64,000 nucleotides of DNA. Origin: Gammaproteobacteria bacterium (GTDB taxonomy: Bacteria > Pseudomonadota > Gammaproteobacteria > Eutrophobiales > Eutrophobiaceae). The translations under genes were made by a program, and so were the position numbers. The stretch lies in contig WLWS01000002.1 in the NCBI GenBank assembly GCA_012103475.1, positions 1 to 64,000 on the forward strand, read 5' to 3'. The notes beneath the pieces were generated by a model. It worked only from the letters and a program-made list of their open reading frames with translations. It was not told where the DNA came from and ran no database searches. Shown here in pieces: positions 41,869-51,257 of the stretch (positions are counted from its first letter, which is position 1; each line of letters opens with the position of its first letter).

Positions 41869-43152
41869 TTCCGCCTCCAACATATTGGATGTTTCATCAA
41901 ACTTGATGAGCCTTACCGGGACAATCTCATTTTCAAGGGAAAGCTCAGAGTTCGACATCACTTTAACTTTAAGATAATTTGAGGTGTAACCAGTATATCC
42001 TGTGCATTGCCTGATATCGTCTGGAAAAGAGTTTTCGAACAATACGGGAAACTCAAGTCCCTTGAATGTATTGAGTACACTTTGTCGTGATTGTAAGGCA
42101 AGTGCGTGTAATTCCTGAGTCCGGGCTTTTTTCGTTGCCGGACTAAGCTGATCTCTTGATATTGCCGCTCGAGTCCCCTCACGTTGAGAATAGGGAAATA
42201 TGTGTATATGTGAAAATTCGCATGACTCTATAAAATCAAGACTGTCCCGCCACTCCTTGTCAGATTCACCCGGAAAGCCAACTATGATGTCTGTTGTCAG
42301 GTTGAAATTGGAGATACTCGAGCGAATCTCAGAGATAAGTTTTTCATATTCTTCGACCAGGCAGCGCCTTGCCATGCGGCGAAGAACTGTATTACTGCCA
42401 CTTTGCAGCGGCAGATGTAAATGTGGCATAAACCTGGGGTTTTCGAAAAGCTTAAGGAAGTCATCACCGAGATCCCAGGGTTCTATGGAGCCTAATCTGA
42501 GCCTTGGAATATCTGTCTCACTAAGTACCGTTTGAATAAGATCGCAGATAGAAGTATTTATATCACTTCCGTAACCTCCGATATGTACTCCAGTCAGAAT
42601 AACTTCCTTGATGCCCTGACTTGCTAACAGGTTTATTTCACTGACGATTTTTTCCGGAGACCTACTACGCTCAGAACCGCGAGCCACAGTGACAATACAA
42701 AAAGCACAGCGATAGCGGCAGCCATCCTGTACTTTTATAAAGGCCCGGTTGCGACCGCGCGAAAATAATGGCGTCTCACCAGCTTCAGTGGCCATAAGTG
42801 GCATTGATTCACGAAATAGTTGCTCGCTAACTATTTTCACCAAATCATCCTTGTCTTTGTTAGGTATTAATAGATCGATTCCGTCAATACCATTTACTGC
42901 CTCAGGATCGAGCGTGCCGTAGCAGCCGCTTACTACCAGCTTTGCCTGAGGATTAAGGCGATGTGACTTTCTGAGTAATTGTCTGGATTTTTTGACTGCT
43001 TCTTTTGTTACCGCGCAGGTATTGACGACAATCAGATCTGCATCGGCAGTTTGCTTGGTAATCGAATAACCAAGTCGTTGAAACCCGTTACTCCAGTTTT
43101 CAAGTTCGGCTTCATTAAGCCGGCAGCCAAGGGTATTCAGGGCAACTCGCAT
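41857..43152 (-). CDS. mtaB: tRNA t6A37 methylthiotransferase MtaB
   Basis: 431 residues. A radical-SAM enzyme that adds a methylthio group to t6A at position 37 of tRNAs reading ANN codons. The N-terminal cluster-binding cysteines are Cys10, Cys46 and Cys77. The radical-SAM triad CRYRCAFC is at Cys145, Cys149 and Cys152. Further blocks are LTGVHIGGYG, LGSIEPWD and HLHLPLQSGSNTVLRRMARR. A C-terminal TRAM-like domain follows (about 365-431). The MtaB rather than MiaB or RimO call rests on NTLGCRLN and the GVHIG block. Confidence 0.88.
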   Translation of the reverse strand: MRVALNTLGCRLNEAELENWSNGFQRLGYSITKQTADADLIVVNTCAVTKEAVKKSRQLLRKSHRLNPQAKLVVSGCYGTLDPEAVNGIDGIDLLIPNKDKDDLVKIVSEQLFRESMPLMATEAGETPLFSRGRNRAFIKVQDGCRYRCAFCIVTVARGSERSRSPEKIVSEINLLASQGIKEVILTGVHIGGYGSDINTSICDLIQTVLSETDIPRLRLGSIEPWDLGDDFLKLFENPRFMPHLHLPLQSGSNTVLRRMARRCLVEEYEKLISEIRSSISNFNLTTDIIVGFPGESDKEWRDSLDFIESCEFSHIHIFPYSQREGTRAAISRDQLSPATKKARTQELHALALQSRQSVLNTFKGLEFPVLFENSFPDDIRQCTGYTGYTSNYLKVKVMSNSELSLENEIVPVRLIKFDETSNMLEAELLC

Positions 43153-43223
43153 AGCGTAAATTAGTGATTAAAAGCAAAATGAGAGGCAGGATTATATTCG
43201 AATCTGGTTTTTCTGCCACAGGC

Positions 43224-44177
43224 CTATTTCGTAACTGAGATCTGTGCCAGAACACTCAGGTGTTCCGCCACGCAAAGAGGCAAGGCACTCAGATTATAAC
43301 CACCTTCCAGTACGGATATGATCCGTCCCTGACAGTTTTTTTCTGCAGCTTCCATTAGTCGTAAGCTCATCCAGCTATAAAATTCCGTACTTAGACAAAT
43401 ATGGCCGAGTGGATCATCAATATGAGCATCGAAACCAGCTGAGATAATAATAAAATCGGGTGCGAATGAGTCTATTGCAGGCAGTATTTTTTGCACAAAG
43501 GCAGTTTCGTAATCTTGATTGTTGCTTCCGGCCCGCATCGGACAGTTCAGAGTAGCACCTGAACCTCTACCTTTTCCTGTTTCAGAATAAGCGCCAGTGC
43601 CAGGGTAATAGGGATACTCGTGTGTACTCACATAGAGTACAGAAGGGTCTTCTTCAAAGGAGTGTTGAGTGCCGTTGCCATGATGAACATCCCAATCCAG
43701 AATAAGAATTTTCCCTACGCCATGTTTTTTCTGTAAATATCGCGCCAGAATGGCGACATTATTAAACAGGCAAAAACCCATAGCTTGATCCTGTTCTGCA
43801 TGATGACCCGGTGGGCGGGCCAGTACAAAACCGTTGTGCAACGAACCGTTGATGATCTCATCAGCCAGACCGATCGAGGCACCGGCGGCGAGCAACGAGA
43901 TATCAAAAGACTCTTTACATATATTCACATCCATGGAATCAAGCCAGCTATTGCCATCTACACAGGCTTTACGGGCTCTTTCTACGTAAGATTTCGAGTG
44001 CGTTGTCAGCAACCATTCCTCGTCTATACGATGAGCAGTAATTTGCTGTAATTGATGGAACCATTCGAGAGATTGCAAATGAGAGTTGGTAACTTGCAAA
44101 CGTTGATGACATTCAGGATGTCCTTGTCCGGTGTCATGTTCTAGAAAGGCATCGTCGTAAACAAACCCGGTCTTCAA
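43224..44177 (-). CDS. Histone deacetylase-family protein (HDAC class II/acetylpolyamine type)
   Basis: 317 residues starting with TTG, supported by AGAGG about six bases upstream. Motifs are LEHDTGQGHPECHQRL, RPPGHHAEQDQAMGFCLFNN (His125-His126), ILDWDVHHGNGTQ (zinc ligands Asp161/163 and His165), ISAGFDAHIDDPLG and SVLEGGYNL. The bacterial members deacetylate small acetylated amines or protein lysines; the substrate here is not known. It lies between mtaB and prc on the minus strand, 71 bases from mtaB. Confidence 0.9.
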   Translation of the reverse strand: MKTGFVYDDAFLEHDTGQGHPECHQRLQVTNSHLQSLEWFHQLQQITAHRIDEEWLLTTHSKSYVERARKACVDGNSWLDSMDVNICKESFDISLLAAGASIGLADEIINGSLHNGFVLARPPGHHAEQDQAMGFCLFNNVAILARYLQKKHGVGKILILDWDVHHGNGTQHSFEEDPSVLYVSTHEYPYYPGTGAYSETGKGRGSGATLNCPMRAGSNNQDYETAFVQKILPAIDSFAPDFIIISAGFDAHIDDPLGHICLSTEFYSWMSLRLMEAAEKNCQGRIISVLEGGYNLSALPLCVAEHLSVLAQISVTK

Positions 44178-44310
44178 AATTTTACCTCTGTGTTTTTCTC
44201 AATGTGATATATCAGGTACAAGCATTAATCTGCTCAGGAATGCTTACTCATAAGGAAACTCTGGATAAACAGCTTTGAAAAAAGTATGGTTTCGTGGACT
44301 AACTGTGAAA

Positions 44311-46377
44311 TCAGAGTTGCGCCGTCGAATGCGTTGGAGATATAAGGTCATATAAAATTTGTGCGGCTTCCTCCAGCAAAACATCTATTGGTTCAATATC
44401 CTCATCATCATCGGCCTCTTCACCTTCGACTAGTGGTGCCAGACCCTGCGCCTGGCGGAATTCATTCTGAAGTGTTAACTGAGTAAGTTTCAGTTCTTCC
44501 CGCTCGCTACTTCGAGCCTCCTTCAAAAGAGAAACACTTTTCTTTTCACTAGCAGATTGACTGAGTAACTGTTGCTCAAGTAGTAAATTGAATAACTTGT
44601 TCGACTTCAATCTTAGTTCGAATTGTTGTCTGGCACGCTCAAAACTATCAACAGGAGCACTTGCAGAAATATAGCGAGCCGGTTTAATTTTTTCCCAGGG
44701 CAGGGCGTTATCCAGGGCTCGTTCGCCATGGTCCTTAGCCGTCACTGCAGTTGGGAATACAATATCCGGTACCACGCCCTTATGCTGGTTACTTCCTCCG
44801 CTTATGCGAAAAAACTGGGCGATTGTGGCTTTCAAGCGACCGTGCTCATTGTTGTTGCTTCCAGCAAATCTATTCAGATCCATAATTTGCTGAACCGTAC
44901 CTTTACCGAATGTCGGCTCGCCAATTATTATACCCCTGCGATAGTCCTGAATTGCTCCGGCAAAAATTTCTGAGGCAGAAGCACTATTTCGATCAACCAG
45001 CACAGCAAGTGGGCCGGCATAGGCAATTCCTGAATCCGGGTCATTGTTTATCTCTATACGCCCTGTAGTGTCCTTGGTCTGTACAATTGGTCCAGACTCA
45101 ATAAATAGACCGGTAAACTCAAGCGCTTCTGAGAGGGACCCTCCGCCATTGCTACGCAAATCGATAATAATCCCATCGATTCCATCTTTATCCATTTCAG
45201 ACAGGAGTTTTCGAACATCGCGACTTGTGCTTTTATAATCTTTCTCACCACGTGCCTGTGCAGCGAAATCGCTATAAAATGTTGGAACATCAATCACGCC
45301 AATCTTTGCAGCGCTGTCAGTAATATCGATGATGGAAGATTTCGCTGCCTGTTCTTCAAGTTTGATTTTATCTCGAACAATGGAAATTATTCGGTTTGGT
45401 CCTTTATGCCCGGTATTTTTTGGCAGGATTTCGAGCCGAACAGTCGTATCTTTCGCGCCGCGAATCAACTCGACAACATCGTCCAGACGCCAGCCAATGA
45501 CGTCAACAATATCGCCATCAGCATTTTGACCTACGCCAACTATCCGGTCTTCGGCAAACAACTGCTGACTAAGGTCAGCCGGGCCACCGGGAACAATTTT
45601 CTGGACCTGAGTGTAATCTGTTTCGGCCCTGAGTACGGCACCTATGCCTTCGAGAGACAGGCGCATACTGATATCAAAATTTTCAGATGTACGTGGTGAA
45701 AAATAAGAGGTATGTGGTTCTATTGCAGTTGTATATGCATTAATGAAAGTTTGGAAAACATCATTAGCATCAAGTTGAAAGGTGCTGGTTTTTAGGCGCG
45801 AATAACGTTTCTTAAGAGTTTCTTTGATTTCAGATTCTTCTTTTTCAGCCAATAACAGACTTAGATAATCATTTTTAACGCGTTTTCGCCAAAGCTCATT
45901 CAGCTCTTTACTATCCTTTGCCCATTCGGATTCACGTCGATCAAATTGATATTCTTCTGCGATAGAAAAATCAAAATCAAAATCAGAATCAACGATTAGA
46001 AGAGCATGTTCAACTCGTTCTTCAATCCGTCCGCAGTAGCGCTTGAAAATATCAAAAGCTGCCGTCAATTCCGCTCTTTCTAATGCCTCATCCAGCGTGT
46101 CACGATATTTTTCAAATTCATCTATATCGGCCTGAGTAAAAAAGCTATGGTTCTGATCAAGGCTTTTAAAATAATTGTCGAATATTTGCGTAGAAAGTTC
46201 ATCATTAAGGGACTTTTTCCGATAATGATAAACATCGATAAGATGAGTAATCATTTCAACAGCTTTCTCATGTTTTCGACCGGATTGCAGTTCGGAAGCT
46301 GAGACCTGCGGAATTTCTGCCTTGACCGGGACACACAGACAGAGACTTATCAACAATAAAGCAATATTATTTTTCAT
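44311..46377 (-). CDS. prc: Tail-specific protease Prc (C-terminal processing peptidase)
   Basis: 688 residues from the ATG at 46377, which gives a clean signal peptide (MKNNIALLLISLCLCVPVKA); the frame begins earlier at 46419 but would bury it. The N-terminal helical domain (about 40-220) is followed by a PDZ domain (about 235-320, GIGAVLR, VGQNADG). The S41 serine protease core has the nucleophile Ser in NSASASEIFAG (near 463) and the general base Lys in PTFGKGTVQ (near 488). A C-terminal helical region with an acidic EGEEADDDEDIE stretch ends the protein. It is a periplasmic protease that trims or degrades envelope proteins such as peptidoglycan hydrolases. Confidence 0.93.
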   Translation of the reverse strand: MKNNIALLLISLCLCVPVKAEIPQVSASELQSGRKHEKAVEMITHLIDVYHYRKKSLNDELSTQIFDNYFKSLDQNHSFFTQADIDEFEKYRDTLDEALERAELTAAFDIFKRYCGRIEERVEHALLIVDSDFDFDFSIAEEYQFDRRESEWAKDSKELNELWRKRVKNDYLSLLLAEKEESEIKETLKKRYSRLKTSTFQLDANDVFQTFINAYTTAIEPHTSYFSPRTSENFDISMRLSLEGIGAVLRAETDYTQVQKIVPGGPADLSQQLFAEDRIVGVGQNADGDIVDVIGWRLDDVVELIRGAKDTTVRLEILPKNTGHKGPNRIISIVRDKIKLEEQAAKSSIIDITDSAAKIGVIDVPTFYSDFAAQARGEKDYKSTSRDVRKLLSEMDKDGIDGIIIDLRSNGGGSLSEALEFTGLFIESGPIVQTKDTTGRIEINNDPDSGIAYAGPLAVLVDRNSASASEIFAGAIQDYRRGIIIGEPTFGKGTVQQIMDLNRFAGSNNNEHGRLKATIAQFFRISGGSNQHKGVVPDIVFPTAVTAKDHGERALDNALPWEKIKPARYISASAPVDSFERARQQFELRLKSNKLFNLLLEQQLLSQSASEKKSVSLLKEARSSEREELKLTQLTLQNEFRQAQGLAPLVEGEEADDDEDIEPIDVLLEEAAQILYDLISPTHSTAQL

Positions 46378-46506
46378 TAGTTTCAGTGACAATATATTTA
46401 TAACTTGGACGCATGCCATACTATTGAGGTTCCATTCTCGCCTGTATGGGCATAATAAAAGCCGATTATAACGCTTTGTCTGACCTATAACAGCCGGAAA
46501 GGCTTA

Positions 46507-47031
46507 CTAGTGCTTGTTGACTGTAGATTCGGGGGCACCCATGTTCTCTAGTGATTCCAGTCGTTTACGAATTTCCTTGGCTTTTTTAGCGCTTCCGCCG
46601 AGAAAACCCGGGGCGCGTCGATAAAACTCTTCCAGGTCGATTAAGGCCTGTATATTGTTGGCATCCAGTTCGACCGCTTTTCTGAACTCGGATAGGGTTT
46701 TGCCGACATTACGCAGTGCTGTTATCCAGTTGCCACTTTCAGCGATTCGTCCATGACATTTTCCAAGCATGTGATGATAATGAGAATTTGATGGATCAAG
46801 CTCCACCGCCAATTGAAACTCCGGCAAGGCCTCTTTATATTTCTCGCTTTCATAAAGGTCTACTCCCTTTGCGAAATGTGACGAAGCATCCAGATTTATA
46901 TCAACGGCCGAAGAGATCGACAAATGCATAACAAGAATCAGAAGGGTCAGGCAGTTGAGGTGTTTACGCAGTTTAAACGGTAAAATAAAAAAAATCGCAG
47001 GAGCGTTTTTCTTGGGATGTATTATAAGCAT
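46507..47031 (-). CDS. TPR-repeat envelope protein
   Basis: 174 residues. An N-terminal hydrophobic segment (about 25-41, LNCLTLLILVMHLSISSAV) looks like a signal peptide or anchor. Two or three TPR-like repeats follow (about 48-85 and 105-140, AKGVDLYESEKYKEALPEFQLAVELDP), then a short basic helix. The start at 47031 gives a long charged n-region and has no ribosome binding site, so a downstream start is possible. Partners unknown. It lies 15 bases after apt on the same strand. Confidence 0.7.
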   Translation of the reverse strand: MLIIHPKKNAPAIFFILPFKLRKHLNCLTLLILVMHLSISSAVDINLDASSHFAKGVDLYESEKYKEALPEFQLAVELDPSNSHYHHMLGKCHGRIAESGNWITALRNVGKTLSEFRKAVELDANNIQALIDLEEFYRRAPGFLGGSAKKAKEIRKRLESLENMGAPESTVNKH

Positions 47032-47046
47032 GAGTACTGCTTGTGC

Positions 47047-47568
47047 TTAGTAGTGAATTATTGAGTGTACAGGGTAGTCCCTCAGTTTTTCTCGTCCGCC
47101 TAGTCCATCAAGTTCAATCAGGAAAGCACATGCTACAACTTCTGCCTGAAGTCCACTTACAAGCTCACAGCTGGCCAGCGCTGTTCCACCGGTAGCAATC
47201 AGGTCATCGACTATTAAAACTCTGTCCCCGGAGCTGAGTGCATCACTATGAATTTCCAGTGAAGCCGACCCGTATTCAAGCTCATAGGAGCTGGAATTTA
47301 CCTTATATGGAAGTTTTCCGGGTTTACGAAGTGGAATAAAACCGGCATCTAGTTTTGCGGCGGCGAGGCTTCCAAAAATAAAACCGCGAGCTTCCATACC
47401 AGCCACAGCGCTTATTTTCTTGCTACGAAAGGGGTCAACGAGCAATTCGACCGCTTTGTTTAGTAGTAGCGGATTTTTGAGTAGTGGACTTATGTCCTTA
47501 AACTGGATTCCAGCTTTAGGGAAGTCAGGGATATTTCTTATGGCGTCTTGAATTTTTTGCATTAGCAT
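47047..47568 (-). CDS. apt: Adenine phosphoribosyltransferase
   Basis: 173 residues. It salvages adenine to AMP using PRPP. The start IRNIPDFPKAGIQFKDISPLL is typical. GMEARGFIFG and the PRPP-binding loop VLIVDDLIATGGTALA are intact. ATGs at 47568 and 47562 are both possible. It is divergent from the secreted Pcm gene. Confidence 0.96.
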   Translation of the reverse strand: MLMQKIQDAIRNIPDFPKAGIQFKDISPLLKNPLLLNKAVELLVDPFRSKKISAVAGMEARGFIFGSLAAAKLDAGFIPLRKPGKLPYKVNSSSYELEYGSASLEIHSDALSSGDRVLIVDDLIATGGTALASCELVSGLQAEVVACAFLIELDGLGGREKLRDYPVHSIIHY

Positions 47569-47682
47569 CGTTAGTGTTAATATTACTTGAGTTTAATCAT
47601 ACCTAAAATATTCCTGGCGGGTATAGACAATAATCAGGATGGTATTATTTCAACATCGTTCAAATACCAGAGGCAGAGAGAA

Positions 47683-48399
47683 ATGCGGTTTTATTTATTT
47701 TTAGTTTTTTTATGTATTTCACCACTTCTGGCTGGAGATGATTTTGCTACAGCTCGCGATGCAATGGTCGCAGAAATCAATGAGATGACTCGTTACACCA
47801 GTGATTTAACAGGTAAAACCATCTTATCAAAAAGAGTGATGGATGTTATGAACAGAGTGCCGCGACATGAGTTTGTGAGTGCCGATATGCGTGCTTTCGC
47901 TTACCAGAATCATGCTTTGCCTCTTGCCAGTAATCAGACGATTTCACAACCATACATTGTTGCGCTAATGACAGATCTTGCCGACGTGGACGAAGAAGAC
48001 ACGGTACTGGAAGTAGGTACTGGCTCGGGTTATCAGGCGGCGGTACTCGCTGAGTTGTGCCGTAAGGTTTATAGTGTGGAAATAATTGAATCGCTTGGGG
48101 AACAGGCGAGTTTGATTTTGCAGAGATTAGGCTACGGGAATGTTTCTCTTCGAATAGGTGATGGTTATCATGGCTGGCCTGAAGCTGCACCATTTGATGC
48201 CATCCTGGTGACGGCTGCACCGGAGACTGTGCCTGAAGCCTTACTGGAACAGCTCAGGTCGGGAGGCAAACTGGTTATTCCGCTTGGTCAGCAGGGAAGT
48301 ATTCAAACTTTGAGAGTATTTGAAAAAAACGAGCAGGGCGAAATTAAAAAAAGAGACATCCTGCCAGTTGGGTTTGTCCCGCTGACTAGAGAGGATTAG
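47683..48399 (+). CDS. pcm: Protein-L-isoaspartate methyltransferase homologue with signal peptide
   Basis: 238 residues from the ATG at 47683, preceded by an AGAGAG purine tract; the frame extends upstream to 47587 without a better start. Residues 1-17 (MRFYLFLVFLCISPLLA) form a signal peptide. The rest is a Pcm methyltransferase: VPRHEFVSADMRAFAYQNHALPL, NQTISQPYIVALMTDL, SAM motif I VLEVGTGSGYQAA and FDAILVTAAPE. It repairs isoaspartyl residues in the cytosolic form. An exported version needs SAM in the periplasm, which is not expected. A normal cytoplasmic Pcm is also present at 59233-59892. Confidence 0.85.
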   Translation: MRFYLFLVFLCISPLLAGDDFATARDAMVAEINEMTRYTSDLTGKTILSKRVMDVMNRVPRHEFVSADMRAFAYQNHALPLASNQTISQPYIVALMTDLADVDEEDTVLEVGTGSGYQAAVLAELCRKVYSVEIIESLGEQASLILQRLGYGNVSLRIGDGYHGWPEAAPFDAILVTAAPETVPEALLEQLRSGGKLVIPLGQQGSIQTLRVFEKNEQGEIKKRDILPVGFVPLTRED

Positions 48400-48402
48400 T
48401 GA

Positions 48403-48876
48403 CTAGGGTTTCGGATAACCGGTAGCTCCTTTCAAAGCCTGGCTTGATTTTTGACCGGCCTCTACGTTGCTATAGTAGATCGTCATTTCCGTAATCCTGG
48501 CATCACTGTATTGGAAAAAATTACAGTTATGCAGGGTTTGTAAGCCTTCAGGATAATAACTGGAATCACTTTTAGGGTTTAGTTTGACTGTAAAAGTACT
48601 GGCACACTTGGCATTTTCTGCGTCGATATAATGCCCAAAATCACCAAACCACGCGTCAAAATTGCCACATAGATGCTGATAAAAATCGACAAGAGGCTTC
48701 TCGTCATTTTCAGGGTTCTTACGAAAAAGACGAAGCGGATTATCGCCGTGGCGAATTGTAACAAGACAGTCATCACTGAAACATTCCAGTATTTTCTCGA
48801 TATTGGCCGAACTGACACTGGCAAAATAGTTTTTTTCAATAAGTGTTATATAGTCTTCTTTTGTGTAACTTGCCAT
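48403..48876 (-). CDS. SnoaL/NTF2-like domain protein
   Basis: 157 residues, no signal peptide. The sequence YITLIEKNYFASVSSANIEKILECFSDDCLVTIRHGD, then FYQHLCGNFDAWFGDFGHYIDAENAKCASTFTVKL, fits the cone-shaped SnoaL/NTF2 fold, which serves as ketosteroid-isomerase-like enzymes or ligand binders. Nothing identifies a substrate. It lies 27 bases upstream of the Aas-like gene's end; both are on the minus strand. Confidence 0.65.
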   Translation of the reverse strand: MASYTKEDYITLIEKNYFASVSSANIEKILECFSDDCLVTIRHGDNPLRLFRKNPENDEKPLVDFYQHLCGNFDAWFGDFGHYIDAENAKCASTFTVKLNPKSDSSYYPEGLQTLHNCNFFQYSDARITEMTIYYSNVEAGQKSSQALKGATGYPKP

Positions 48877-48902
48877 AAATCCAATACCTAAAAGTTTGGT
48901 TT

Positions 48903-51173
48903 TTAAGGTTCTGATTCAGATGTAGAAGTGGAAGTGGAATCAGGTTCAGATTCCACATTTGCTGATTTTCCCACCAGATTAGCAATTTTACTGATCAGGC
49001 CTGTACCACTTCTGTCCTCATTTAGAGCTAATTCTGTCAGGCTGACATAATCAATTTTCCCGGTCGAAAGCAGGGGGAGTTCTTCGGCTAACACAACTTT
49101 TTTGGGCACATACAGTTCGCCATATTTCATGTGTTTGGCCGTTTCCTGTATTTTTTTTCTGCTCCCGTCTAAACAATTAGTAATTAACACAATTTTTTCA
49201 CCTTTGCGATCATCCGGCAGACTAACGGCCGCATGAACATATTCGGGCCAGGTCTGCGTTGCTAACTCTTCGACGGCGAGCAGGGAAACCATTTCTCCGC
49301 CAATTTTGGCAAATCGTTTCGCACGACCCTGTATATAGAAGAAACCTTCGTCATCTACATTCGCAATATCGCCTGTGTCATGCCAACCTTCGCCATAAGA
49401 TGCCGATGGCACTTGAATTTCGCCATTTGAATCATGAATAAGATAGCCCTTCATGACATTGGGTCCTTTGACCAGCAAACGACCACCATCTTCAATGCCG
49501 TCTACTTTTTCGATTTTGTATTCCATTCCAGGAATTATGTGTCCGACTGAATCACTTCTGTTCATCATTGGTGTATTAGCGGCAATAACAGGGCTGGTTT
49601 CAGTTACACCATAACCCTGCAAAATCCTGATCCCAAATTTCTCCATCCATAATTTTTGTGTGTCTTCTCGCAGTTTTTCAGCTCCTGCGAGTGCATAACG
49701 AAGACTTTGGAAATCGTAGGGGTGGGCATGATGAGCATAGCCCTTCATGAAAGTATTGGCTGCGAAAAAAATTGTCGCTCCCAGTTCGTAAATTAACTCT
49801 GGAATGATGCGGTAATGTAATGGGGTGAGGTAAAGGAAAGTTTTACTACCCGCAAGCAAGGGCATTAAACAGCCCACATTGAGCCCAAATGAATGGAACA
49901 GAGGCAGGCAATTAAACATAACGTCACGTGGACCAAAATCAATATAGCATTTACCCTGTGCATAATTAGATAACATATTGGCATGCGACAGGACTACACC
50001 TTTTGGTAAGCCCTCGGAACCGGATGTAAAGAGAATAGTGGCAGCTGAGTCCGGATCGGTATTTTTAGAATTACTGGAGTAATGTAAATTCGGGTAGTAG
50101 CTACGAGCTAATCCAAGAATTTTCTTGAAGATCGAAATGCGCTTGCCTGTATCTTCAAGATAATGGAGCTCGACATGTTGCTCAAGCTCTTGAGCCAGTT
50201 CAGTAAAACCGCCATTTTCAATAAAGGCCCGGGATGTGTAGACAGTTTTTATATTGGCTGTTTCACAAGCACTAATAAGAATTTGAACGCCCGCGCTGTA
50301 GTTCAGCATGGCGGGCACTCTGTTTAAAAACTGTAGAGCAAGATAACAAACTATGGTTGTGGATACATTAGGTAACAATAACCCAACATGTTCACCAATT
50401 ACTGTTTCTTTTTTTATTTCTCTGGCAAGAATAAAAGTTCTTGTCAGCAGTTGTCTGTAGGTGAGTGGAGTTCGATTAATATCTTCAAGCACAACCCGAC
50501 GGAAATCATTTTTCTTCGCGGCCTCGAGAAAGGCAGAGAACACGGTTCTTCTGTAATCAAAGGTGGAATAGACCATCTCATACATCAATCTGTGCAGAAA
50601 CAATGTAGCGGCCTTACGCCTGGCGTGTCCCTGGATTTCATTAGGGATCGAAATCTTCTTTGCAGGCAAGACTGTGATACAGATTTTAGGGAACAGGACT
50701 ATTTTTTGTTGATCACCAAGGTATGAAAAAGGACTATGTTGGCAACCATCAAGAGCGATGGGTAATATCGAAGCGTCTGCCTTATCTGCAATCAATGCTG
50801 GTCCTTCATAGATTTTCATTAACGAACCGGTAGTCGTAATTCTACCTTCCGGGAAAATAACTGCCTTATTGTTTTCCTTAATAAACTTAATCATCGATTT
50901 AATGGAAAGCGGGCTGCTTGGATCCATAATGAAGAGATTTACGAACATCAGAAAAGGCTTAAAAATTCGTTTTTCTGCTATCTGCGTATTAATGGCAAAG
51001 GTGGGTGTTTCCGGTAGCCATGCATAAAGTAACAAGCCATCTAGAAGAGACGTATGATTGGCTACGATCAAAACCCGGTCACCGGTCTCGTGATAGTGTT
51101 CCATGCCTCGAACGTCGACGCGGTAGAGCAGGCGAAGCAGGCAGCGTAGAAGAAATTTGGCCAGTCTTATCAT
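48903..51173 (-). CDS. aas: Aas-like bifunctional acyltransferase/acyl-ACP synthetase
   Basis: 756 residues. A PlsC-type acyltransferase domain (about 1-200) has NHTSLLD (His40, Asp45) and FPEGRI. An AMP-binding acyl-activating domain (about 230-730) has ILFTSGSEGLPKGVVLSH (near 381-398), GYGVTETSPV, WHDTGDIA and the terminal lysine motif LPLLSTGKIDYVSL. This is the layout of E. coli Aas, which reacylates lysophosphatidylethanolamine. The C-terminal 15-20 residues are a low-complexity Ser/Thr/Glu tail. No lplT flippase gene is adjacent, so a strict Aas role is likely but not proven. Confidence 0.85.
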   Translation of the reverse strand: MIRLAKFLLRCLLRLLYRVDVRGMEHYHETGDRVLIVANHTSLLDGLLLYAWLPETPTFAINTQIAEKRIFKPFLMFVNLFIMDPSSPLSIKSMIKFIKENNKAVIFPEGRITTTGSLMKIYEGPALIADKADASILPIALDGCQHSPFSYLGDQQKIVLFPKICITVLPAKKISIPNEIQGHARRKAATLFLHRLMYEMVYSTFDYRRTVFSAFLEAAKKNDFRRVVLEDINRTPLTYRQLLTRTFILAREIKKETVIGEHVGLLLPNVSTTIVCYLALQFLNRVPAMLNYSAGVQILISACETANIKTVYTSRAFIENGGFTELAQELEQHVELHYLEDTGKRISIFKKILGLARSYYPNLHYSSNSKNTDPDSAATILFTSGSEGLPKGVVLSHANMLSNYAQGKCYIDFGPRDVMFNCLPLFHSFGLNVGCLMPLLAGSKTFLYLTPLHYRIIPELIYELGATIFFAANTFMKGYAHHAHPYDFQSLRYALAGAEKLREDTQKLWMEKFGIRILQGYGVTETSPVIAANTPMMNRSDSVGHIIPGMEYKIEKVDGIEDGGRLLVKGPNVMKGYLIHDSNGEIQVPSASYGEGWHDTGDIANVDDEGFFYIQGRAKRFAKIGGEMVSLLAVEELATQTWPEYVHAAVSLPDDRKGEKIVLITNCLDGSRKKIQETAKHMKYGELYVPKKVVLAEELPLLSTGKIDYVSLTELALNEDRSGTGLISKIANLVGKSANVESEPDSTSTSTSESEP

Positions 51174-51257
51174 GTGAATATATTACTGACTTCGGGACAG
51201 TTAGGCGAATATCACCGGATTTTTATTCGCCGACTGATGAGAGTTTTGAGAATTGTA

